Source: Planctomycetota bacterium | Lineage (GTDB): Bacteria; Planctomycetota; UBA1135 | DNA length: 64,000 bases | Assembly: GCA_002705055.1 (NCBI GenBank) | Contig: PAHY01000016.1 | Coordinates: forward strand, 1-64,000 | Direction: 5' to 3' | Part shown: positions 53,802-63,607 of the stretch, one piece after another | Position numbering within the stretch: position 1 is the first letter of the stretch | Layout: each line of letters starts with the position of its first letter | Made by a program: the position numbers and the translations under genes | The notes under the pieces: model-generated | Databases searched by the model: none | Told to the model about the DNA's origin: nothing | The model's input: the letters and a program-made list of their open reading frames with translations, nothing else

Positions 53802-55145
53802 CTACGGTCGCAGGTAGGCGATCTGATCTGGGAAGGCCGCGCAACCGTCTTCACCCAAACGGTTTGCGAATAGTACCTTGAGGTCGCTCAGCGGCCGCGG
53901 GTCGCCCCGGAAGAGATAGCTGCGCTCGCTCGCGTGCGTGCCGACGAGCACCAGCATCTGCATCATCGAGGCCGCCGAGCAGCTCTGCCCGGCCACCTCG
54001 AGCTCGACCGGCGTGCCGTGCTTCTGCACAATGCCGACGATCAGCGAAAGCGGGCGGGCATGCATCACGATGCCTTCCGGCAGTTCGAGCGTGAGCTCCG
54101 CGGTCTCGACCAGCTCATCGAGCAGTTTGCGCGCGATCGGCTCGGCCTGCTTCATGCAGGCATAGGCGCGAATCACCCCGTCATTGACGATGCAGTCCAG
54201 CAGCGCGTGCTCGGGAACCAACTCCTCGAAGAGCGCCCGCGACTCACCGGCGCGCTCGTAAATATCGTGGCGCTCATAGAGATGCGTCAGAGCGGTCACG
54301 TTCTCCAGGAGATGCAGGACCAAGCTCGCGGTGCCCCGGAGCACGCGCAGCTCCGGGTGCTGCGACTCCTCGGGAGTGCCTGCAATCCGGGTGTCATAGC
54401 TCGACTGCAGGTTGTGAACACGCGCCTCGTAACGCCGTGCGATCTCCTCGGTGCAGTAGTTGGCCATGAAGGCCTTCCGATCCTCGAGGCCCTCGATCCG
54501 CTCGCCGGCCTCGCTGGTCCAGGCGCGCACCAGAGACAGGAATCGGCTCGCGAGGCGCGCGCCATGGGCGCCGCTCTGCGTGGGGGAGTCCTGCTCATCG
54601 ACCTGCGCGAGGCGGTCATTCGGGAGCTGCACCAGACCAGCGAGCGGGCCCAGTCGCTCAAGCTGGAGGCTACCTTCCGGCCACGCAACATGCGCCCTAA
54701 GCCATTCCTCTTTAAGACCTTGCAGAACTCTCTGCAGGATCTCCGCCTGCCTCAGCGCGGCGGCGCGAACCTGCGGCGCCAGCTCCTGGGCCAGCCATTC
54801 TGGATCAGCAACTTCGTAGCCGCGCATCCGCCCCGAGAGGTGGACCAGGCTCGACATTCCCGCCGCGAGCCAGCGCACGATCGCCAGGACCTCGCGGGAG
54901 CGGAAGAACACCTCATTGCGGCGCGCCCCGTGGTCGTCGAGCAGGGTCTCGACTTCGGTCGCGCTGCGATAGAGGTGCACCAGATGGCGCTGGGTCCAGG
55001 CCTCGGGGGCGGATTCCAGCAGGCCATTGGCCAGGCGCGCGAGCTCTTCGCCCTCTTCGCCGAGCCGAACGCGGAAGTCTTCGACCGAAATGGTCTGCTT
55101 CTTCGGACGCCGTTCGGCCCAAGGCGTCGGGAGGGAATCGGGCAT
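53802..55145 (-). CDS. Uncharacterised helical protein with C-terminal HPr-like domain
   Basis: C-terminal 98 aa: LPEGIVMHARPLSLIVGIVQKHG...CSAASMMQMLVLVG...FANRLGEDG resembles PTS HPr fold/motifs. Confidence 0.6.
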   Translation of the reverse strand: MPDSLPTPWAERRPKKQTISVEDFRVRLGEEGEELARLANGLLESAPEAWTQRHLVHLYRSATEVETLLDDHGARRNEVFFRSREVLAIVRWLAAGMSSLVHLSGRMRGYEVADPEWLAQELAPQVRAAALRQAEILQRVLQGLKEEWLRAHVAWPEGSLQLERLGPLAGLVQLPNDRLAQVDEQDSPTQSGAHGARLASRFLSLVRAWTSEAGERIEGLEDRKAFMANYCTEEIARRYEARVHNLQSSYDTRIAGTPEESQHPELRVLRGTASLVLHLLENVTALTHLYERHDIYERAGESRALFEELVPEHALLDCIVNDGVIRAYACMKQAEPIARKLLDELVETAELTLELPEGIVMHARPLSLIVGIVQKHGTPVELEVAGQSCSAASMMQMLVLVGTHASERSYLFRGDPRPLSDLKVLFANRLGEDGCAAFPDQIAYLRP

Positions 55146-55242
55146 GAGTGAATTCTAGCCCGATGCGGGGGTACAGCCAGGACCCAGTTCCGTCCGAAAG
55201 GACTCTGCTTCCGAGCGAAGCAGCCCCCCCTGGTACCCCTCC

Positions 55243-56172
55243 ATGGCCTCCGACCGCTGTCTCGAGACCTACCTGCGTGAGATCGACGAAGTTCCTCTGC
55301 TGAGCGCCGAGGAAGAGGTCGAGCTCGGTCGCCGCGTTCAGCAGGGAGACGAGGCCGCGCGCGAGCACATGATTCGTGCCAACCTGCGCCTGGTCGTCTC
55401 CGTTGCCAAGCGCTTCCGCAATCGCGGCCTTCCTCTTCAGGACCTGATCGCCGAAGGCAACATCGGCCTGATGAAGGCGATCGAGAAGTTCGATCCCGAA
55501 GCCGGCTTTCGCTTCTCGACTTACGCGACCTGGTGGATCCAGCAGACGATCCGCCGCGGTCTGATCAACACGGTCAAGACCGTGCGCATCCCCTCTTACA
55601 TGGTGGAGATCCTGACCAAGTGGGGGAGGGCATCGACCGCGCTCGGGCAAAGCCTGGGTCGTCAGCCCAGCACAGAAGAGATCGCGAAGCACCTGGGTCT
55701 GTCGCAGAAGAACCGCCGGGTGATCGAGCAGACGCTCAACACCAACCAAGGCACGACCGACCTGGGCGACGACGCCGTCGTGCACCGCTCCGAAGCGGAG
55801 TACAACGACAACGCGCACCGCATGGCACCCGACGAGATCGTGCTGCGCAGCGACGCGCTGCAGACGATGCACGAGATCCTCGAGCTGATCGACCCGACGG
55901 AAGCCTCCGTGCTGCGCATGCGCTACGGACTCGAGGACGAGCAGCCGGCAACGCTGGAGAAGATCGCCAAGACTCTGGGCATCTCGCGCGAGCGAGTTCG
56001 TCAGATGGAGCGGGCGACATTGCGTAAACTCCATGCTTACGTGGTGGAAGGAGTCCCTGCCGAGGACATCCTCCCCGAGGCAGGAGTTCGTGAGATCCGA
56101 CGCAAGCAGCAAACTCAGCCGCGACCCGAAAGCGGCGAGGGCGATTCGCCCCGACGCCGCAAAGGCGCCTGA
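55243..56172 (+). CDS. RNA polymerase sigma-70 family factor (RpoD/RpoS-like)
   Basis: LETYLREIDEVPLLSAEEE, NLRLVVSVAKRFRNRGLPLQDLIAEGNIGLMKAIEKFDPEAGFRFSTYATWWIQQTIRR. Confidence 0.95.
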   Translation: MASDRCLETYLREIDEVPLLSAEEEVELGRRVQQGDEAAREHMIRANLRLVVSVAKRFRNRGLPLQDLIAEGNIGLMKAIEKFDPEAGFRFSTYATWWIQQTIRRGLINTVKTVRIPSYMVEILTKWGRASTALGQSLGRQPSTEEIAKHLGLSQKNRRVIEQTLNTNQGTTDLGDDAVVHRSEAEYNDNAHRMAPDEIVLRSDALQTMHEILELIDPTEASVLRMRYGLEDEQPATLEKIAKTLGISRERVRQMERATLRKLHAYVVEGVPAEDILPEAGVREIRRKQQTQPRPESGEGDSPRRRKGA

Positions 56173-57331
56173 GCACGACCCGCTTCGCGACGAAGGCGTC
56201 AGCCTTTACGTCCACCTGCCCTTCTGCGTGGCGAAGTGTCGCTACTGCGACTTCAACTCTTACGCCTGGACCGGGCAGGACCTCGAGCGCCATGTGCGCG
56301 CGGTGCTTCAGGAGGCCGAAGCAAGAGCGGCGGACCTGCGCCCCCAGACGGTCTTCCTCGGTGGGGGAACGCCCAGCTTTCTCCCCGCAGATCTGCTTCA
56401 TGAGTTTCTGAGCGAGCTCGGCCGCATCACCGGCTTCGGGGAGAGCGCGCACGAGTTCACGATGGAGGCCAACCCCGAGTCCTTCGACGATGCGCGGGCG
56501 CAGGCGGCGCGCGCAGGCGGCGTCGATCGGATCTCGCTTGGGGTGCAGTCGCTGCGGCCCGAGGTGCTCGCGGCCTACGACCGGGTGCACAGCGGCGAAC
56601 AGGCCCTCGAGGCGCTGGCGCGCGCGCGCGAGCACTTCCCGCGCTTCAACGCCGATCTGATCTTCGCTTTCCCCGGGCAGGACCCGCTGGCCTGGGAGCG
56701 TGACCTGGCGCAGGTGCTCGCCTGCGAGCCCGGCCACCTCTCTTGTTACGAGCTCAGTTACGAACCGGGCACCGCGCTGACTCGTTTGCGCGACGCCGGC
56801 CGCTGGCAGGCCGAGGACCCCGACCTCTGCGAGCAGCTCTATCTGCGCACCGGCGAGATCCTCGCCGAGCACGGCTACACCCGGTATGAGACCTCCAACT
56901 TCGCGCGCCCCGGAGAGCGTTGCCTGCATAACCTGGCCGCCTGGCGCAACCTCTCCTATGTCGGCATCGGCGCCGGCGCGGCGGGCTGGCACCAGGGCAC
57001 CCGCCGCAAGAACCTCGAGCGACCGGATGCCTACGAGGCGGCCGTCTTTGCCGGCCAGGATCCGGTCGGCGAATCGGAGCAGCCCCGCGCGGAGACGATT
57101 CTCTTTGACTGCCTGATGATGGGCCTGCGCCTCGTCGACGAAGGCGTCGATCGCGCCCGCGCTCAGCGGCAGAGCGGCCTCGACCCCGTCACGCACTTCG
57201 CCGCCGTCTGGCAGGACCTTGAGAACGAAAACCTCGTGCGGATCGACGTCGATCGCATCCGCACCACCGCGCGCGGCGCCTTGTTGCTGGATCACGTGCT
57301 GACCCGATTGCTGCCGAGCCAACAGGTATAA
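56090..57331 (+). CDS. hemW: Radical SAM coproporphyrinogen III oxidase-like heme chaperone HemW
   Basis: SLYVHLPFCVAKCRYCDFNSY; VFLGGGTPSFL; start (GTG 56090 or ATG 56033) uncertain. Confidence 0.9.
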   Translation: MRSDASSKLSRDPKAARAIRPDAAKAPEHDPLRDEGVSLYVHLPFCVAKCRYCDFNSYAWTGQDLERHVRAVLQEAEARAADLRPQTVFLGGGTPSFLPADLLHEFLSELGRITGFGESAHEFTMEANPESFDDARAQAARAGGVDRISLGVQSLRPEVLAAYDRVHSGEQALEALARAREHFPRFNADLIFAFPGQDPLAWERDLAQVLACEPGHLSCYELSYEPGTALTRLRDAGRWQAEDPDLCEQLYLRTGEILAEHGYTRYETSNFARPGERCLHNLAAWRNLSYVGIGAGAAGWHQGTRRKNLERPDAYEAAVFAGQDPVGESEQPRAETILFDCLMMGLRLVDEGVDRARAQRQSGLDPVTHFAAVWQDLENENLVRIDVDRIRTTARGALLLDHVLTRLLPSQQV

Positions 57332-57354
57332 TCCGCATCCCTTCGGGGAACGGC

Positions 57355-58101
57355 ATGGTCCTGCATCGCGAACACCCAATCGCCCGCACCTTTCTGCGCG
57401 GGGTCGCTTTGCTGCTGCCGATCGCGCTGACGGCCGCCCTGCTCATCTGGTTGTGGCAGCAGCTCTCCGAGCGCGTGCTCGGCCACGTCATGGCCGGGGT
57501 CGACCGGGTCGTCGGCTGGATGGGCCTGGATCCCTTGCCGCAGACGATCACGCTGATCGTGGCGATCGCCTTCGTGCTGGCCGCGATCTTTCTGGTCGGC
57601 CTGTGGATCTCAGGCTTCGTCGGCCGCAGGATCGCCCGCCTGGTCGAGCGCCTGCTGGTGCGCGTCCCGGTGGTGAGCGCGATCTATCCGCACATCAAAC
57701 AGATCAGCGACTTCTTCTTCGGCGAAGAGCGCAAGATCGAATTCCGTGGCGTGGTCGCGGTCGAGTATCCGCGCCGCGGCGTGTACTCGATCGGCTTCCT
57801 GACCGGCAGCTCTTCGCGCACGCTCAACGAAGCGACCGGCGAAGAACACATCACCATCTTCATCCCCAGCTCCCCGATGCCGGTGACCGGCTATACGATC
57901 TTCGTGCCCGCGGACGCGATCATCGAGCTGCCGCTGACCGTCGACGAAGCGCTGCGCACCGTGATCTCGGGCGGGCTGCTGCTGCCCGACGGCGAGCGCG
58001 CCCCCCTCACCGAAGAATCGCTGGCGCGCTTCGCCAAGAAGGCCGCGCGCGTCAGCCCTGAAGCCGAAGACGCGCTGCGTCTCGATTCCGGATCCTCATG
58101 A
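57355..58101 (+). CDS. DUF502 family membrane protein
   Basis: ARTFLRGVALLLPIALTAALLIW, VPVVSAIYPHIKQISDFFF. Confidence 0.85.
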   Translation: MVLHREHPIARTFLRGVALLLPIALTAALLIWLWQQLSERVLGHVMAGVDRVVGWMGLDPLPQTITLIVAIAFVLAAIFLVGLWISGFVGRRIARLVERLLVRVPVVSAIYPHIKQISDFFFGEERKIEFRGVVAVEYPRRGVYSIGFLTGSSSRTLNEATGEEHITIFIPSSPMPVTGYTIFVPADAIIELPLTVDEALRTVISGGLLLPDGERAPLTEESLARFAKKAARVSPEAEDALRLDSGSS

Positions 58102-58994
58102 GCCAAGACTTTGCTTCCCGTCTGTTCGACGCGATCGATCGCGTCGGCAATCCCGCGATGGTCGGCCTCGACCCGCGCCTTGATCATCTTCCCGAGCCCT
58201 TCAAGAGCGCGGCGCAGCAGGGGGTGGAAGCGGCGGCGCAGGCCCTCGTCGACTACCACTGCGCTCTGCTCGACGTGCTCGCGGACAAGGTCGCGGTGGT
58301 CAAACCGCAGGCGGCCTTCTTCGAAACGCTCGGCGCGCCCGGCTTTCAGGCGCTAGCGCGCGCGGTGGAGCACGCCAAGGAACGCGGCCTGCTGGTCGTC
58401 ATGGATGCCAAACGCGGCGACATCGGTTCCACGTCGGCGGCCTATGCCCAGGCTTTCCTCTCCGGCGAGGTCTTCCCGGCCAGCGACGCCCTGACGGTGA
58501 ATCCCTACCTCGGCGAAGACGCCTGCGAACCCTTCGTGCGCGCCTGCGCCGAGCACCAAACCGGCCTGTTCATCCTGGTGAAGACCTCGAACCCGGGCGC
58601 CAGTCTGTTCCAGGATCATGGCGAGCCGCCGCTCGCCGATCGGGTCGCCGAAGCCGTGGTCCGCTGGGGCGAGATGGTGCCGCACCAGAGCTGGTCGAGC
58701 ATCGGCGCCGTGGTCGGCGCCACCCGGCCCGATGAGCTCGCGCACTTCCGTCGACAGATGCCGAAGGTGCCGTTGCTGCTGCCCGGCTTCGGTTTTCAGG
58801 GCGGCGGCGCCGAAGGCCTCGATGTTGCTTTCGACGCGAAGGGGCACGGCGCGGTGGTCAACTCGAGTCGTGGGGTGCTCTGGGCGCACGAGCGCGAAGA
58901 CCTGCAGCATCTTGCCGACTGGCAGGAGCGCACCGCGGTCGCGGTCGACGAGATGGTCGAAGCGCTGCGCGCGGTGCAGGGCGCACGCGCATGA
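58098..58994 (+). CDS. pyrF: Orotidine-5'-phosphate decarboxylase (type 2)
   Basis: MVGLDPRLDHLPE, VVMDAKRGDIGSTSAAYA, VNPYLGEDA. Confidence 0.93.
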   Translation: MSQDFASRLFDAIDRVGNPAMVGLDPRLDHLPEPFKSAAQQGVEAAAQALVDYHCALLDVLADKVAVVKPQAAFFETLGAPGFQALARAVEHAKERGLLVVMDAKRGDIGSTSAAYAQAFLSGEVFPASDALTVNPYLGEDACEPFVRACAEHQTGLFILVKTSNPGASLFQDHGEPPLADRVAEAVVRWGEMVPHQSWSSIGAVVGATRPDELAHFRRQMPKVPLLLPGFGFQGGGAEGLDVAFDAKGHGAVVNSSRGVLWAHEREDLQHLADWQERTAVAVDEMVEALRAVQGARA

Positions 58995-59956
58995 GCCAGG
59001 CGCCGCTCGGCTTGCGCCTTGCGCCCGCGCTTGCCGGCGGACGCCTGCGCGACTTCAACCGAGCGCTGTGGCTGCTGCACCAGGCGACGGCGCAGGGGCG
59101 CGAAGCCTGGGTTATCCTGGATGAGGCCTGCGAAGGCGAGGGAGATCGCGATCTCTGGCTGCTGGATGCGCAGGGGAATCCCTGCCGGCTGCCCGGTCCG
59201 GAAACCGGACGGTTCAGCGAACACGGGCGCGCGGCGCTGTTGGCGGCGGCGCGGGATCGGATGCCCGGCACCGGGGAAGCCGAGCCGGCTCTCGATCGGC
59301 TGCTGCCGCGCCCGGGTGACTCGCCGCTGGAAGCAGCGCTTGAGTTGTGGCAGCAACTGCTTGCTGGTGTGCCGGGGGTTCGCGTGATCGCGGCTGCGGC
59401 TCTCGAGCAGGAGGTCGAGTGCCTGGACCCGACGGACGGCCCGGAGATCGTCTGGATCGGGCCCCGTCATCAGCAGGCCATGCGCGAGCTGGGCGTCCCC
59501 GTCGAAGTGGTGCTGGCCGGCGAAGCTGCCCTGAAGGATGAACTCGCTCAGCGCCAGTCCGGGGAGGTCCCGCGGCGCGCGAAGCAGCTCGAATCCGAGC
59601 TCGATGCCGGCCTGGCTGGCCTTCGCGAGGCGATCACCGAGGAATCCCCGGGCCTGCTGGGAAGTTGGAATCGCTACCGGCGGGCCGCGCGCAAGGCGAT
59701 GGCAGAGTTCCGACGCGCCAGTGATCGCTTCGAGCGCAACCGTAAAGGCATTCGAGGCAACCGCTTGCACGCGTTAGCTCAGGGGTTGCGGCCGCACGAC
59801 CAGGCCCAGGAGGACTTCCTCGGGCTGGTCTGCGCGATGGCGCTGTTTCGACTCGAGCCGGAACAGGCGGCCGTGGAACATCGAGAAGTGTTTCACGACC
59901 CCATCCCACAACGCCCAGCGCTAGTGTTTCTTGGCGCTGGGATTTCGGCACCCTGA
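58991..59956 (+). CDS. Uncharacterised protein, possibly short BshC-like
   Basis: EIVWIGPRHQQAMRELGVPVEVVLAGEAAL and C-terminal coiled coil; weak resemblance only. Confidence 0.35.
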   Translation: MSQAPLGLRLAPALAGGRLRDFNRALWLLHQATAQGREAWVILDEACEGEGDRDLWLLDAQGNPCRLPGPETGRFSEHGRAALLAAARDRMPGTGEAEPALDRLLPRPGDSPLEAALELWQQLLAGVPGVRVIAAAALEQEVECLDPTDGPEIVWIGPRHQQAMRELGVPVEVVLAGEAALKDELAQRQSGEVPRRAKQLESELDAGLAGLREAITEESPGLLGSWNRYRRAARKAMAEFRRASDRFERNRKGIRGNRLHALAQGLRPHDQAQEDFLGLVCAMALFRLEPEQAAVEHREVFHDPIPQRPALVFLGAGISAP

Positions 59957-59972
59957 TCGCTATCCTCAGGGC

Positions 59973-60881
59973 GTGCAGGTCATCTCCGTGATCAATCAGA
60001 AGGGCGGAGTCGGCAAGACGACGTCCGTGATGAACCTTGGTGCCGCGCTCGCGCGCGCCGGGCATCAGGTCCTGTTGATGGATCTCGATCCTCAGGCCCA
60101 CCTGTCGATCGCCTTCAACCGCATGCCGGATCCCGGCGATCCTTCGGTCTACAGCCTGCTCAGTGGGCAGCACCAGATCGTCGATGTTGCTCAGCCAACC
60201 AATCTCGAGGATCTGTTTATTGCGCCGACCAATCTGGACCTGACCGGCGCCGAGCAGGAGTTCGCCTCGGAGATCGGTCGCGAGACTCTGCTGCGCGACG
60301 CGCTCGAGCGACTGGCCGCCAGCGATGGCGCCCCAGACGTCGTCCTGCTCGACTGCCCGCCCACTCTGGGCCTGCTCTCGCTCAACGCTCTCTGCGCGAG
60401 CGACGCGGTGATCATCCCGGTCCAGGCCGAGTTCTTCGCGCTGCAGGGCATGGCCCAGCTCCTCGATGTGCTCGAGCGCGTGCAGCGCCGGCTCAATCCG
60501 CGCCTGCAGCTGCTCGGCATTCTGGTCGGCATGTATTCGAAGCAGCGCAATCTCTCGCGCGAGGTCGTCGACGAGCTGCGCGGTCACTTCGGCGAGGTCG
60601 TGTTCTCGACGCTGATCCGCGTCAATGTGCGCCTCGCGGAAGCGCCGAGTCACGGTATGACCATCTTCGAGTACGACGCGCAAAGCGCCGGCGCGGCCGA
60701 CTTCGCGGCGGTCGCCGCCGAGCTAAGTGAACGGCTCGGGCTGCAGGCTCCCCTGGATCAGCCGACTGAGCCCGAGAGCGCCGCAGAACCGAAGGCCGAA
60801 GAGCCCGCTGCGCAGCCGGAAGCTGCCGCGCCGGAAGCGTCCGCGGAGCCTCCGGTCGAGGCGACTGCCGAGCAGGCATGA
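59973..60881 (+). CDS. parA: Chromosome partitioning ATPase ParA/Soj with Pro/Glu/Ala-rich tail
   Basis: VISVINQKGGVGKTTSVMNLGAALA; LMDLDPQAHLSIAF; GTG start at 59973. Confidence 0.93.
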   Translation: MQVISVINQKGGVGKTTSVMNLGAALARAGHQVLLMDLDPQAHLSIAFNRMPDPGDPSVYSLLSGQHQIVDVAQPTNLEDLFIAPTNLDLTGAEQEFASEIGRETLLRDALERLAASDGAPDVVLLDCPPTLGLLSLNALCASDAVIIPVQAEFFALQGMAQLLDVLERVQRRLNPRLQLLGILVGMYSKQRNLSREVVDELRGHFGEVVFSTLIRVNVRLAEAPSHGMTIFEYDAQSAGAADFAAVAAELSERLGLQAPLDQPTEPESAAEPKAEEPAAQPEAAAPEASAEPPVEATAEQA

Positions 60882-62041
60882 CCGAGCTCTACCTCGACGC
60901 CAACGCCGGCCTGCCGGCGCGGGAAGAAGCTATCGAGGTTTGGCAACGGGTCGCGCGGGAAGCCGCGGGCAACCCCGCCTCCTTGCATCGCGCGGGTCGC
61001 CGCGCGCAGGGTGCGCTGGAACGTGCGCGCGAGGTGCTCGCGACGCATCTGCGCTGCAGCGCGCGCGAGACCGTCTTCACCAGCGGCGCGACGGAAGCCT
61101 GCAATTTGGCCTTGTTTGGCCTGGTTCGCGGCCAATCTGCGCTTCTCAGCCGCCCGCTGCACCTGCTCAGTTCCGCCGCCGAGCACCCTGCCATTCTCGG
61201 CCCGCTGCGCGCGCTACAGCAGGAAGGTCATCGGCTTGAGCTGTTGCCGATCGACGCGCAGGCGCGGGTCGATTCTGCCGCCTTGCAGAACCGGCTGCAG
61301 TCCGGCGAGGTCGATCTGCTCGCGCTGCAATGGGCCAACAATGAGACCGGGGCAGTGCAGGATCTGGCGACGGCAGCGGCGCAGCTCGGCGACTCCACGC
61401 TGTGGGTCTGCGATGCCGTCCAGGGCTTCGGCAAACTTGCCTGGGACCCGGCGCTCGAACGCGCGGACTCGCTGATTCTCTCCGGTCACAAGTTTCGCGC
61501 GCCGCACGGGATCGGCGCCTGGATGCTGCGCGATGATTGCGTCTTCGAAGCGCCGCTGGTCGGTGGGGGACATCAGGGCGGTCGACGCCCCGGCACCGAG
61601 AACCCCGAGCTAGCCGCAGCGCTCGCCACGGCACTCGAGCTGGCCGTCGCCGAGCAGGCCGACCTGGCCACCGCCTGGACGGAAGCCACCGAAGCGCTGT
61701 TCGCCGCCTTGAAAGAGGCTTTCCCCGCACTGATCCCGCACCACCCGGTCGCTGGTCCGCGCCTGCCCAACACCATCAACCTGGGTTTCCCCGGAGTGGA
61801 TGGCCGCATGCTGCTGCCAGCCCTCGATGCCGAGGGCATCGCGGTCTCAGCCGGCTCGGCCTGCTCCTCGGGTTCGCCCGAGCCCTCGGCCGTGCTGCTC
61901 GCCGCCGGGGTCAGCGAAGAGCTCGCGCGCGCATCTTTGAGAATCAGCTTGCCCCCTTGGATAGGTCCGGAACAGGTCCCCGATCTGGCCGCACGCCTGG
62001 TCACGACGATCCGCCGCGTTTACGAAGTCGCAAATCGCTAA
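60878..62041 (+). CDS. Cysteine desulfurase (NifS/IscS-like aminotransferase class V)
   Basis: YLDANAGLP, WANNETGAVQDL, SGHKFRAPHGIGAWMLRD, SAGSACSSGSPEPSAVLLA. Confidence 0.9.
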   Translation: MTELYLDANAGLPAREEAIEVWQRVAREAAGNPASLHRAGRRAQGALERAREVLATHLRCSARETVFTSGATEACNLALFGLVRGQSALLSRPLHLLSSAAEHPAILGPLRALQQEGHRLELLPIDAQARVDSAALQNRLQSGEVDLLALQWANNETGAVQDLATAAAQLGDSTLWVCDAVQGFGKLAWDPALERADSLILSGHKFRAPHGIGAWMLRDDCVFEAPLVGGGHQGGRRPGTENPELAAALATALELAVAEQADLATAWTEATEALFAALKEAFPALIPHHPVAGPRLPNTINLGFPGVDGRMLLPALDAEGIAVSAGSACSSGSPEPSAVLLAAGVSEELARASLRISLPPWIGPEQVPDLAARLVTTIRRVYEVANR

Positions 62042-62127
62042 ATAACGACGGGTGGCGTCTTAGGTGAAGGCACAGAAAAGTTCTGCGGGTCGAACCGTGA
62101 ACGAAGCTAGAGTGAATCGTCCCAGTC

Positions 62128-62148
62128 AGGATTTCGTAAATCCTTTCT
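62128..62148 (+). terminator. Terminator-like hairpin upstream of dnaA
   Basis: AGGATTT-CGT-AAATCCT followed by TTC. Confidence 0.5.
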
Positions 62149-62179
62149 CATCCTCAACTTACGACCCCCTCCAAGCCCC

Positions 62180-63607
62180 GTGTCCATGCCCTCCCCCTCC
62201 CCAGAGCTGCGCGCAGTCTGGGATCGGGTTTTGGCCGAGCTGGAGTCCAAGTTGGGGCCTTCGAAGACGGATAGCTGGCTGCGCTGCGCGGCCCTGATGC
62301 GGCTGGAAGGCCGCCAGGCCCAGATCGGCGCACCCTCCACTCTGCATAAGGCTCGGATTCAGCGCGACCTCCACTCGCACCTGCTTCGAGCTCTCGACGT
62401 CGACGAACTCGAAGTCGAACTGCTGGAAGACAAGGAAGTCGAGTTGCGGCTCGACCATCCAGATCTTCCGCTCTCCCCGCCGAGTCCCCCGACGCCTCCC
62501 ACCCAAGAGGAGGCTTCCGCTTCTGCCCCGGCTCCGTCGTCCGACTTTATGGACGGCGCGGACCACGCTCGCCCCATTCTCAACCCCGGGAACCACTTCG
62601 ACTCCTTCGTCGTGGGCCCGTGCAACCGCTTTGCGCACGCCGCCTGCCGCGGCGTGGCCGATCGCCCGGCTGTCAGCTTCAACCCGCTGTTCCTGCACGG
62701 ATCCGTGGGCCTCGGCAAGACGCACCTGATGCAGGCGATCTGCCATCACTTGCTCGACCGCAATCCCGAGCTGCGCATCGTCTACCTCTCCTGCGAGGAG
62801 TTCATCAATCACTTCATCACGGCGCTGCAGCAAGGTGATGTGAATACCTTCCGCACGCGCTATCGCAACGCCGATGTACTGATCGTCGACGACGTGCAGA
62901 TGCTCGCCAACAAGGCGCGCACCCAGGAGGAGTTCTTTCACACCTTCAACGCGCTGCACAACGCGCGCAAGCAGATCGTGCTGTCGAGTGATGCGCCACC
63001 GCACGAGATCCCCGCTTTGCAGGAACGGCTGGTCAGTCGCTTCAAATGGGGTCTGGTGGCCGAAATCGAGCCTCCCTGCTTTGAAACGCGGGTCGCGATT
63101 CTGCGCAGTAAAGCCGCGCAGCAGGGCCTGGTGCTGCACGACGATGTCGCCAAGTTCATCGCCGAGCACATCGAGAACAACGTCCGCGAGCTCGAAGGCT
63201 GCCTCACTCGGCTGCAGGCGATGGCCGCGCTGGTCAATCGACCGGTCGATGTGCAACTTGCCCGCCAGGCGCTCGGCAGCGAGATTCAGCAACGCAACCG
63301 ACCGGTGCGCATGGACGACATCCTCGAGATCGTCACCGCGCAGTTCATGGTCAAGGTCGCCGACCTGCAATCGAAACGGCGCGCTCAGTCGATCGTGCAG
63401 CCGCGCCAGGTGGCGATGTACCACGCCCGCAAGCTCACCGAGATGTCCCTCGAGGAGATCGGTGGCTACTTCGGTGGCCGCGATCACAGCACGGTGCTGT
63501 ACTCCGTCGAGAAGGTGGACCGGCGCCGACGTGTCGACCACGAGTTCGCCGCCTTGCTCACCGAGCTCGAACGTCGCATTCGACAACTTGCCTTGCAAGG
63601 TGCCTAG
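62180..63607 (+). CDS. dnaA: Chromosomal replication initiator protein DnaA
   Basis: FNPLFLHGSVGLGKTHLMQAI, VLIVDDVQML, C-terminal GGYFGGRDHSTVLYSVEKV; GTG start. Confidence 0.96.
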   Translation: MSMPSPSPELRAVWDRVLAELESKLGPSKTDSWLRCAALMRLEGRQAQIGAPSTLHKARIQRDLHSHLLRALDVDELEVELLEDKEVELRLDHPDLPLSPPSPPTPPTQEEASASAPAPSSDFMDGADHARPILNPGNHFDSFVVGPCNRFAHAACRGVADRPAVSFNPLFLHGSVGLGKTHLMQAICHHLLDRNPELRIVYLSCEEFINHFITALQQGDVNTFRTRYRNADVLIVDDVQMLANKARTQEEFFHTFNALHNARKQIVLSSDAPPHEIPALQERLVSRFKWGLVAEIEPPCFETRVAILRSKAAQQGLVLHDDVAKFIAEHIENNVRELEGCLTRLQAMAALVNRPVDVQLARQALGSEIQQRNRPVRMDDILEIVTAQFMVKVADLQSKRRAQSIVQPRQVAMYHARKLTEMSLEEIGGYFGGRDHSTVLYSVEKVDRRRRVDHEFAALLTELERRIRQLALQGA

